Of a stretch of 64,000 nt of DNA, positions 48,903 through 57,305 are shown one piece after another. The notes beneath the pieces were generated by a model, which was not told the DNA's origin, searched no databases, and saw only the letters and a list, made by a program, of their open reading frames with translations. The DNA comes from Juglans regia (lineage: Eukaryota; Streptophyta; Magnoliopsida; Fagales; Juglandaceae), in contig NC_049911.1 in NCBI RefSeq assembly GCF_001411555.2, forward strand, positions 1,984,001 to 2,048,000. Direction: 5' to 3'. The position numbers were made by a program, and so were the translations under genes. Numbering within the stretch: the stretch's first letter is position 1; the number at the start of each line of letters is the position of its first letter.

Positions 48903-49143
48903 CTGGCGGGCGGAATATGCAACTTTGTCAAAAACAAAACAGCAACATCACGTTCCACGTCCGTTTACAACCAACAGCAGAATATTCTTTACAAATAACC
49001 GTAGAGAAATTTGTTGAGATTTTACCTCAAGTTATCAGATTTTATTTTCTTTCTTTCATTCATTTTACTGTTGTGTATAAATGTAATCGTATTCACTCAA
49101 TGAGAAATAGACAAGTTTTTCACAAGTTTCTATTCTGCTAACT
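48863..49143 (+). repeat. 3' LTR of copia A
   Basis: About 281 bp, begins TATTAGAATAAC after the purine tract and ends TTCTGCTAACT. The first bases TA instead of TG, and the last T instead of A, suggest point changes at the LTR ends. Confidence 0.85.
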
Positions 49144-50035
49144 CACCCCTGACTCCCCTGAATCGTAGGTTTGAATCACAAATTCTTCTTTAGCAAACAA
49201 TCCAGCGAACATCAAACCCCAAGCATCACAACTGGGCTGCCTCTAATGGGTCATCAAATCTCAATTTTAGAGCCAAGATATTGGGCCCAATCAAGACCCA
49301 TGCAGCAAAAAATCCACACACAATTGCAGCCCATGGCTCAACAATCGAGCAACCCGATGTGATTGCAACAAACCCACCTAGCACCCCATTGTAAACATCC
49401 AATGCATCCCAATGACCGACGAGTAATCGGCGGATGAAGAGGATCACGATTCCCGCAGTTGAGCCGGCTATGGTAGTTGTGATTGCAGTTCTTCCCACAG
49501 CAGTCCAATTACCTTGGTCTGTTGTTGTTGGATAGGCGACAAGAATCTTAACAAACGAGCCGGGGTTGAACCCGTACCACCCAAACCACAACAAAAATGT
49601 CCCTAGAACAACCAGAGTTGCGTTGTGGCCTCGCGTTTGACTGGCTTACCGGATGCATCAAAGCGGCCGAACCTCGGACCTTCGATGAAAGAGCCCCAGA
49701 GCCCTGCAATCCCACCAACTAAATGCACGACACCACTCCCAGCAAAGTCAATTGCACCTGAACCAAATAGCAACGAACTGGAACTAGGACTGAGCCAACC
49801 ACTGGATGATCAAACCCAGTGAGCGACGATTAGGTACACAAATCCAGTGAGGAAAAAGGAGAAAATAAGGTCAGCAGTGAACTGGGTTCTTTCTGCTATG
49901 GAGCCACACTCGTAATAACTGCGGCGGCAATGGCGAAAGCCCATTGATAAAGAAAGAAGTTGTAGTCGTAAGAGCTATTGGGAATGCTGAACAGAGCAAA
50001 GAAGTTCGTACCAATGAAAGGGTTGGCACTGGAAC

Positions 50036-50329
50036 TGTTGGAGTATAGCATCCAAGATAGAAAATATGGAATTAAAATCAAAGTATGAAAAGGGCAAATT
50101 AGAGAATGAACAATGACAGTTATTTCTGTTATTAGTCATTGACAGTTATTTCTGTTAACAAGTATTTTCTGTTATTCACTTCTAATATCTGTATAAATAC
50201 ATGTAAAGAACTATGATCTAAAATACTTTTATTCTCTCAATCAATTCAGAAGCTTAATGCAATATTCAATAGTCTTCATTTTCTTTCTCTGTTTCTCTGT
50301 TTCTCTAGCCTTTTGTCAAGTTCTCAACA
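50036..50329 (+). repeat. 5' LTR of copia B
   Basis: 294 bp. It contains a TATA box TATAAATA at 50192-50199 and an 18-bp direct repeat TGACAGTTATTTCTGTTA (50114-50131 and 50140-50157), a candidate enhancer repeat upstream of the TATA box. Confidence 0.95.
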
Positions 50330-50341
50330 TGGTATCAGATT
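50330..50341 (+). promoter_or_regulatory. Primer-binding site of copia B
   Basis: TGGTATCAGATT follows the 5' LTR without a gap; initiator methionine tRNA type. Confidence 0.88.
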
Positions 50342-50502
50342 AAAACTTCCGCAAATCTTTCTTTTCTGGAACTTGATTTTTCTGTTTTCTGCACTACAGT
50401 ATTTTCTCAAAATCTTGTAGTGACTCTTGATACGATCTCCAACTTCTCTCAAGATTTGTTTTTCAAGATCTGCAAATCTGTGTATTCTTTATTATTCTTG
50501 AA

Positions 50503-51687
50503 ATGGCCTCTGAAAATTCTACGAATTCTGTGATCATTAATCCATCAGATGACTCTTCCAGTCCTTACTATCTTCATCCCAATGATAATCCAGGTGCTCT
50601 TCTAGTTTCTGAGATATTCAATGGAGACAATTATGTTGCTTGGAGTAGATCGATTGTTATAGCATTGACAGTCAAGAATAAAGTTGCATTTGTTGATGGT
50701 TCTATCAACCCACCTTCTACCACACAGATCATTGCACACACAGCCTGGTTGCGTGCAAACAATTTAGTGATTTCTTGGTTGATCAATTCTATTTCCAAGG
50801 AAATTAGAAACAGTCTGTTGTATGTTGCTTCAGCCTTGGATCTTTGGAATGAATTAAAGACTCGGTATTTGAGAAGTGATGGACCAAGAGTATTTCATCT
50901 TGAAAAGTCTTTAAGTTGCATTAATCAAGGTTCTTCCTCAATCACAGAATATTTCAGTGCTTTCAAAACACTTTGGGATGAGCATTTGAACCCAGCAACT
51001 TCTTCATATCGATTCTCAAAAGAAAGATCCAAGAAAGCTTCACTTCATTGCACACATTGTGGATACAATGGCCATACCATTGAAAAATGCTTTCAGCTTC
51101 ATGGTTATCCCCCTGGGTGGACTGGACCAAAAGGGAAACGAAATTACTCTGCTCATAATGCCATTTCAGCTGAGGTTTGCAATCAAACCAACAATGAGGA
51201 ACCAAAGTTTTCTTTAACTGCTGAAGAAATTAATAAACTCATAGCTCTTGCCAACAATTCTCAGTCTTCTACAACTATTCAGCCTTCAACTTGCAATCTT
51301 GTTACATCCTCAAATTTCTCTGGTAATGTCTCTAAATGTCCTACTTCCTTGACTCAAAAATCCAATTACCATTGGATTCTAGACACTGGTGCAACAGATC
51401 ATATGATCTGTTCACCACTTTTATATTGCTTTCCTCCCAAAGATATCAATACTTCAATAAATCTACCTAATGGCCAAACAGTTCCAGCCACTCATATTGG
51501 CACAATTTGCCTTTCCGATCAAATTTTCTTATCAAATGTACTATGTGTACCTTCATTTTCTGTTAATCTCTTATCTGTCTCAAAACTCACTAAATGTTCT
51601 AACCTTTGCTTATCTTTTGTTCATTCTCACTGCCTTTTACAGGACCAATCCATGAAGAAGATGATTGGGATTGCATTTGAAAAATAA
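50503..51687 (+). CDS. copia B Gag and protease, ending at an in-frame stop
   Basis: The 394-residue frame starts MASENSTNSVIINPSDDSSS. It holds a Gag N-terminal domain (NYVAWSRSIVIALTVKNK), one zinc knuckle CTHCGYNGHTIEKC, and the aspartic protease active site WILDTGATDHM. Compared with the related element at 25656-30643, about 60 Gag residues are missing at about 50983-50990 (between LWDEH and LNPATSS), including the cysteine-rich capsid end. A TAA at 51685-51687 ends the frame where the relative continues. The frame downstream is the same, so one base change explains the stop. Known copia proteins act in cytoplasmic virus-like particles. Confidence 0.92.
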   Translation: MASENSTNSVIINPSDDSSSPYYLHPNDNPGALLVSEIFNGDNYVAWSRSIVIALTVKNKVAFVDGSINPPSTTQIIAHTAWLRANNLVISWLINSISKEIRNSLLYVASALDLWNELKTRYLRSDGPRVFHLEKSLSCINQGSSSITEYFSAFKTLWDEHLNPATSSYRFSKERSKKASLHCTHCGYNGHTIEKCFQLHGYPPGWTGPKGKRNYSAHNAISAEVCNQTNNEEPKFSLTAEEINKLIALANNSQSSTTIQPSTCNLVTSSNFSGNVSKCPTSLTQKSNYHWILDTGATDHMICSPLLYCFPPKDINTSINLPNGQTVPATHIGTICLSDQIFLSNVLCVPSFSVNLLSVSKLTKCSNLCLSFVHSHCLLQDQSMKKMIGIAFEK

Positions 51688-54663
51688 GGGTTCTACATTT
51701 TACAACAAGATAATCCTAAGGCTTCTTCCTGCAACTCTCCTAAGTCTAACTCAGCCTCTTTTGCTTCTGTTGTATCACAAAATCCTCCAGACATCTGGCA
51801 TTACAGATTAGGTCATGCATCCCACTCTAGATTACTTCTTCTCAAGAAGTTAGATCCTTCAATTTCTATCAACTGTCAAAGTGTTTGTGATGTATGTCCA
51901 TTAGCAAAACAAAGAAAGCTTCCCTTTGCTGTATCTCATACCAGTTCTAATAAAATTTTCGATTTGATACATTGTGATATATGGGGTCCATTTGCAACAG
52001 TTTCTTACTCAGGTTATAAATTCTTTTTAACAATTGTTGATGATTTTACAAGATGTACTTGGGTTTATATGCTTAAAACCAAGTCTGAAGTTTCTTTTAC
52101 ACTCAAGAATTTCTGCAATATGATAAAAACTCAGTTTAACACAACTGTTAAAACAGTAAGGTCTGATAATGGACCAGAATTTTTCATCAATGATTTTTAT
52201 CATAAAAATGGAATTTTACACCAAAGAAGTTGTGTAGAAACTCCACAACAAAATGGAGTAGTTGAAAGGAAGCATCAACATTTAATTAGTACAGCTAGAG
52301 CTTTAATGTTTCAAGCTAATATTCCCTTATCTTTTTGGACTGATTGTGTGTTAGTTGCTGCCCATATAATAAATAGAATTCCTACCCCACTTCTCAATAA
52401 TAAAACACCTTATGAAATGTTGTTTAACAAAATACCAAAATTTTCTCATTTAAAGGTTTTTGGCTGCCTTTGTTTTGCATCTACATTGCAACATCACAGA
52501 CACAAATTCGATCCAAGAGCTACAAAGTGTGTCTTCCTTGGATATCCATCTGATATCAAAGGCTACAGAGTCATGGATCTCAATAGCAATAAAATTTTCA
52601 TTTCAAGGAATGTCATATTCCATGAAAATGTTTTCCCATTCAAAGCAGTCCCCACAAATTCTCATACTCATTCTTTTTTGTTTCCTGCATCAGAGAATTC
52701 ATATAGTACAGATTACTCTCCAAAAATTCCAGTTGTCAGTTCTAATCAGAGTGAATTACAAAATCTATCCATGAATGACTCTATGCCAAACCTTGATCCA
52801 AATATTTCCATACCTCATGATCAGTCTAATAACAGCCCAAACAGAAGAAAATCCTCTCGAGTTAGACAGAAACCAAGCTTTTTGCAGGATTACTATTGCA
52901 GCAATGTTTCTTCAAATGCAACTCCTCTCACTTCTTCTAATGATGGTTCTAAAGGTAATTCATATCCTATCTCATCCTTCTTATCTTCTAGTAGACTATC
53001 TAATTCCCATAGAGCTTTTCTTGCTTCAATTTCAAATTGTTCAGAACCTAAATCCTATAAACAAGCTGCACAATTTCCTGAATGGCAAAAGGCTATGAAA
53101 AATGAACTTGAGGCTTTGGAGTTAAACAAAACTTGGAACCTTGTTACTCTACCTAAAAATAAACAAACTATTGGCTGTAAATGGGTATTTAGAGTCAAAT
53201 ATAAAGCTGATGGAAGCATAGAAAGGCATAAGGCCAGATTAGTGGCAAAGGGCTATAATCAACAAGAGGGTTTGGATTTCTTTGATACCTTCTCTCCTGT
53301 GGCAAAAGTGACTTCCATTAGACTATTACTTGATGTGGCTGCAATTAAAAACTGGCATCTTCATCAATTGGATGTAAACAATGCATTCTTGCATGGTGAT
53401 TTACAAGAAGAAGTTTACATGGAGCTGCCCCCTGGAATGCCTAATGCAGAAAATAAGGTTTGTAGACTTTTGAAAAGCCTTTATGGTCTCAAGCAGGCAT
53501 CTCGAAAATGGTTTGAGAAACTGTCCACTGCCCTCATTAGCTATGGTTTTACTCAAGGGAATTCTGATTGTTCTCTTTTTATAAAGAAATCCACAACATC
53601 TTTTATGGCATTACTGGTATATGTTGATGATGTGCTGCTGGCCAGTGATAGCCTACAGGAAATTCAACTCTTAAAAGAGTTTCTACATGATCAATTTACT
53701 ATAAAAGATTTGGGGCCACTAAAATATTTTCTTGGCTTGGAAATAGCAAGATCCAAAGCAGGTATTTTCCTCTGCCAAAGGAAATATACATTGGATATTC
53801 TTCAAGATACGGGAACAATTGATGCAAAGCCTACTGCCTTTCCAATGGAAACCAATTTGAAGTTGACAGCCACTGATTCTATTTTATATGAAGATACATC
53901 TGCCTACAGAAGACTTATTGGGAGACTATTATACTTAACACTTACAAGACCAGACCTTGCATATTCAGTTCAAGTCCTAAGCCAATTCCTTGCTAAGCCT
54001 GCTGTGAGTCATCATCAAGCAGCAGTTAGAGTATTAAGATACTTGAAAGCCACTCCAGGTCAGGGATTGTTCTTCTCGGCATCCTCAGAATTGCAACTCA
54101 AGGCATTCTCAGATAGTGATTGGGCAGGGTGCATTGATACAAGAAGAAGTGTCACAGGGTTTGCAGTATTTTTGGGAAACTCATTGATCTCATGGAAATC
54201 CAAAAAGCAAGTAACTATCAGTCGATCTTCTGCTGAAGCAGAATATCGAGCCCTTGTAGCCACAACATGTGAAGTCCAATGGTTGGCTTATGCACTACAG
54301 GACTTACAAATTCACCATTCTCAGCCAACATTGATGTATACTGATAGCAAGTCTGCAATGTCCATAGCCTCCAATCCAGTACAGCATGAAAGAACTAAAC
54401 ACATCCAAATTGATTGTCATCTAGTTCGTGAAAAGCTACAGCAAAACCTCATTAAGTTATTCTACATTTCATCTCGGCTACAGTTGGCAGACATCCTTAC
54501 AAAACCACTTGGTTCTTTACCTTTTCATCATACTCTCCGCAAGATGAACATCCTCAATATTCATGTTCATCTTGAGGGGGGGTGTTGGAGTATAGCATCC
54601 AAGATAGAAAATATGGAATTAAAATCAAAGTATGAAAAGGGTAAATTAGAGAATGAACAATGA
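51688..54663 (+). CDS. copia B integrase, reverse transcriptase and RNase H
   Basis: Open throughout in the same frame as Gag. In order: GAG-pre-integrase (DIWHYRLGHASHSR, then CDVCPLAKQRKLPF), integrase core with the D-D-E residues in IHCDIWGPF, VRSDNGPEF and PQQNGVVERKH, reverse transcriptase ([39 protein letters not shown]), RNase H (SDSDWAGC, SSAEAEYRA, TDSKSAMSIA) and the end with DILTKPLG. The frame runs past the purine tract about 80 bases into the 3' LTR before stopping. There is no start codon of its own, so expression would need readthrough of the upstream stop. All catalytic residues I can check are present. Confidence 0.93.
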   Translation, partial: GFYILQQDNPKASSCNSPKSNSASFASVVSQNPPDIWHYRLGHASHSRLLLLKKLDPSISINCQSVCDVCPLAKQRKLPFAVSHTSSNKIFDLIHCDIWGPFATVSYSGYKFFLTIVDDFTRCTWVYMLKTKSEVSFTLKNFCNMIKTQFNTTVKTVRSDNGPEFFINDFYHKNGILHQRSCVETPQQNGVVERKHQHLISTARALMFQANIPLSFWTDCVLVAAHIINRIPTPLLNNKTPYEMLFNKIPKFSHLKVFGCLCFASTLQHHRHKFDPRATKCVFLGYPSDIKGYRVMDLNSNKIFISRNVIFHENVFPFKAVPTNSHTHSFLFPASENSYSTDYSPKIPVVSSNQSELQNLSMNDSMPNLDPNISIPHDQSNNSPNRRKSSRVRQKPSFLQDYYCSNVSSNATPLTSSNDGSKGNSYPISSFLSSSRLSNSHRAFLASISNCSEPKSYKQAAQFPEWQKAMKNELEALELNKTWNLVTLPKNKQTIGCKWVFRVKYKADGSIERHKARLVAKGYNQQEGLDFFDTFSPVAKVTSIRLLLDVAAIKNWHLHQLDVNNAFLHGDLQEEVYMELPPGMPNAENKVCRLLKSLYGLKQASRKWFEKLSTALISYGFTQGNSDCSLFIKKSTTSFMALLVYVDDVLLASDSLQEIQLLKEFLHDQFTIKDLGPLKYFLGLEIARSKAGIFLCQRKYTLDILQDTGTIDAKPTAFPMETNLKLTATDSILYEDTSAYRRLIGRLLYLTLTRPDLAYSVQVLSQFLAKPAVSHHQAAVRVLRYLKATPGQGLFFSASSELQLKAFSDSDWAGCIDTRRSVTGFAVFLGNSLISWKSKKQVTISRSSAEAEYRALVATTCEVQWLAYALQDLQIHHSQPTLMYTDSKSAMSIASNPVQHERTKHIQIDCHLVREKLQQNLIKLFYISSRLQLADILTKPLGSLPFHHTLRKMNILNIHVHLEGGCWSIASKIENMELKSKYEKGKLENEQ
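54573..54582 (+). promoter_or_regulatory. Polypurine tract of copia B
   Basis: GAGGGGGGG-type purine run directly before the 3' LTR, the plus-strand priming site. Confidence 0.9.
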
Positions 54664-54876
54664 CAGTTATTTCTGTTATTAGTCATTGACAGTTATTTCT
54701 GTTAACAAGTATTTTCTGTTATTCACTTCTAATATCTGTATAAATACATGTAAAGAACTATGATCTAAAATACTTTTATTCTCTCAATCAATTCAGAAGC
54801 TTAATGCAATATTCAGTAGTCTTCATTTTCTTTCTCTGTTTCTCTGTTTCTCTAGCCTTTTGTCAAGTTCTCAACA
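54583..54876 (+). repeat. 3' LTR of copia B
   Basis: 294 bp, differing from the 5' LTR at GGG[C/T]AAA and TTCA[A/G]TAG only, as read by eye. Confidence 0.95.
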
Positions 54877-55112
54877 GGAACCATCACCAAAGGCAAAAGC
54901 AAAGCCAAAGAGGTAATAAGAGATGCTACCAACAACCGCGTCAACTACGTTCGTAAGCATTATGTTCATCGTGTTCTAGGCCCGGACTGAGCCTGCACAG
55001 AGCATGGCAAAGCCAAGCTGCATCAAAAAGACGAGCTGACGAGGTACGCAGAAAACAGGAGGTAAACGATGTTGATAGAAGCCGTGACACTTTGTTCCCG
55101 TGAGGCCTCCAT

Positions 55113-56388
55113 CTCCTTGCGTTATTTTTGGAGAGAGAGAGACGTTAATGGTGGTCAAGGGCGAGGCAAAATATATGGCTTTGGTAGAAGATATGTTGAA
55201 CGGTAGCTGTAAGAAAAAGTAGCTGATGAATCTTTGGGTCACCTGTTCATGGAGCTCTACTTGAGCGATTCATGGTGAATGGGTAGACTTTCATGCCATT
55301 CATGCGCGGGTACTTGCTCTTAATATTTATAAAGGACGTACCGTAACGCACGCAATTCAAAATCGTACTTCTATATGAACTTCAACTGCAAGTCTGAATC
55401 TCGGTTTTAACTCTTATGGCTTGAAGTCTTCAAGGCTTCAAGCCGACTGCAAGTCTGCAACATATTTTTTTATTTATCAAATTAATGTTGAAGCATGTGC
55501 CTCACGAATTGATAGTGGGATGCACTAAGCATTTTTCTGGATAATGAAACTAATCGATTCCGATAAATTGGATCGGGTTTTGCAGTTTTTTCTTCTGCAG
55601 TGTCTCGACGTGACATGAGCGTGTAAGGAGTTCAACAATCAGTTTTCTTTTTATAAGGGTTAAAATCATTTATTTTGACTTTTTGATCCCATATTATAGG
55701 GTGGATCTCGAAAGGTATGAAAGATTTCCCTTTAAACCGTACATACGATTTTTATTTAATTATTTAATTTATCTCATTTAATTATTATAATTTTTTAAAA
55801 TTTTTAAATAAAATATAATAAATAATTTAATTTTTTCAAATTTTAAAATAAAAATAATATTTTATTTTATTTTTATTTACCGTTCAAATCCCTCCCAATT
55901 TTTCATTTGGTGGATTTTATTTTGGCAACCTATTATTGCCAGCACTAAAGATCATCCCTAGTATAGGATTCGGTATATTACAGTAGTTGGTTCCCCCTCG
56001 AGAATCCTTTTAGGGAGCCCTCACCCCAATTTAATAATCCCTTTTGGCCGAATCATAAAATAATATTAATAATAATTAGCTTTTAAAAACTTTTAATTCC
56101 CTTACATAAAACGCTTTTTCATTCTAGAAAATTTAAAAGCTTTGAATTTGTTTTTTAAAAAGTGTTTTTCTTTGGTTCGGGTTTTAAATGATGTTATCGA
56201 CAATTTCCCTATGCTAACGCTATTGAGAACTTCTTAAATCACCACTTTTAACTTTTAAGTATAGAGTTAAGATTTAAATTTAGAATCTCTATTGTGATAG
56301 TATATAAAATTATTACTTATTTAAAAGTTTAAACTATAGAAAAAATAGATTTAATTATTTGTATAATATTCTTAATATTCGACAAGAT
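55113..56388. other. Intergenic, upstream of the AMT1 pseudogene
   Basis: The first part is the former promoter of the dead AMT1 copy, with a short GA run near 55130. An AT-rich dispersed repeat lies at about 55760-55875. Near 55380-55470 AACTGCAAGTCT-like words recur. No gene is visible. Confidence 0.55.
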
Positions 56389-56397
56389 TCATTTGCG

Positions 56398-57016
56398 GGT
56401 TAATTATATTTTGTCTACTCGAACTTTCACTTAATTTACAATATGCTTAAAAAATTAATAATTGCATCAAAATAGACTCTTGAACTTTTAAAACTTCCCA
56501 ATCTCTCCCTTTCGTCTACCAACAATGTTAAATCTAACAAAAATTCACTATACATGTTGTTCATGCGCATAACATTCACTGCAAAGATGTAATTTTCATA
56601 TAATTTATTATCATTGATCATAAAAAATATAAAATAATATATGTTATCAATTAATAATAAATTCTTAATCATTAAATAATTTTTTTATTAATTTATATAT
56701 AGTTAATGAATATCAAATAATTTTAACGTGTACATATAATATTTGTTCTTGCTTGCAAGTATAAAATAATTTTATATATGATTAATGATTTATTATTAAT
56801 TGATAACATATATTATTTTATCTTTTATATGATCAATAATAATAAATTAAATAAAAATTACATATAATGAATTTCCGTTAGATTTAACGTTACTGATGGA
56901 TGGAAGGGGAGGATTGAGAAATTTGAAAGTTCAAAAGTCTACTTTGAAGTAATTATTAATTTCGAATGCACGTTATGAATTGAGTGAAAGTTCGAGAAAA
57001 CAAAATTTATTAACCC
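56398..57016. mobile_element. Long foldback Mutator-type MITE, 619 bp, 9-bp target duplication TTCATTTGC
   Basis: The arms begin GGGTTAATTATATTTTGT and, read inward from the right, GGGTTAATAAATTTTGTT, and pair on for well over 100 bases (CTCGAACTTTCAC, AATGTTAAATCTAAC and the inner TAATTTATTATCATTGATCA). The exact 9-bp sequence TTCATTTGC flanks it (56389-56397 and 57017-57025). There is no coding capacity. Confidence 0.92.
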
Positions 57017-57208
57017 TTCATTTGCTCTTTTTCCTTTGACAGATGGTCAAAACTTCGTCTCAATTCGAGTCAAAACTTCGTCTCAACTCAATCCTACTGC
57101 AGGGTTTCTTTAGAGATCAGAAATCGTTGAAGATAGAGTATGTTTCTTTTGTAAAGCTTGTAGCTAAATGGGTTGGCGTCAATGTCATAGAGATAAAGAT
57201 GTACGTGT

Positions 57209-57224
57209 ATATATATATATATAT

Positions 57225-57257
<33 letters not shown>
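57209..57257. repeat. Compound TA/GA microsatellite
   Basis: An alternating TA run passes into about 14 GA units, just beyond the 3' end of NPC1. Confidence 0.95.
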
Positions 57258-57259
<2 letters not shown>

Positions 57260-57305
57260 TTGTAACCCAAATTTTATACAACCGGCATTACTGAAGAAAA
57301 AACAA

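Larger units (their letters stand above)
44418..49143 (+). mobile_element. Ty1/copia retrotransposon A, inserted in the AMT1 pseudogene
   Basis: The 5' LTR (44418-44608) is truncated and matches the last 191 bases of the 3' LTR (48863-49143) with three differences. A primer-binding site TGGTATCAGAGC follows at 44609, and a purine tract (CTCGAGGGGGCA) precedes the 3' LTR. Gag to RNase H are present in copia order with several breaks. No target duplication is seen, and about 75 bases of the host gene are missing at the junction, so a deletion removed the LTR start and adjacent host sequence. The family matches the element at 11039-17218. Confidence 0.93.
50036..54876 (+). mobile_element. Ty1/copia retrotransposon B, young and nearly intact
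   Basis: Two 294-bp LTRs (50036-50329 and 54583-54876) begin TGTTGGAGTATAGC and end TTCTCAACA, and differ at only two positions by eye. An exact 5-bp duplication GGAAC (50031-50035 and 54877-54881) flanks it inside the AMT1 pseudogene. A primer-binding site (TGGTATCAGATT, 50330) and purine tract (about 54573-54582) are present. The Gag-Pol frame is open except for one stop codon, but Gag has an internal deletion. All signals suggest a recent insertion of a copy that probably cannot move by its own proteins. Confidence 0.97.
44228..55112 (-). pseudogene. AMT1: Second AMT1 copy, broken into three parts by two copia insertions
   Basis: Minus-strand parts in gene order: N-terminus 55112-54877, middle 50035-49144, C-terminus 44417-44228. 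Together they cover most of an AMT1 highly similar to the intact neighbour (for example [20 protein letters not shown] and the [13 protein letters not shown] region). Other lesions are an extra ~8 bases near 55035-55045 (shift), a stop in place of the Lys of SVRAKN near 54980, further shifts in the middle part, and loss of about 75 bases beside the first insertion. The order intact gene - dead gene on one strand points to a tandem duplication. Confidence 0.95.
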
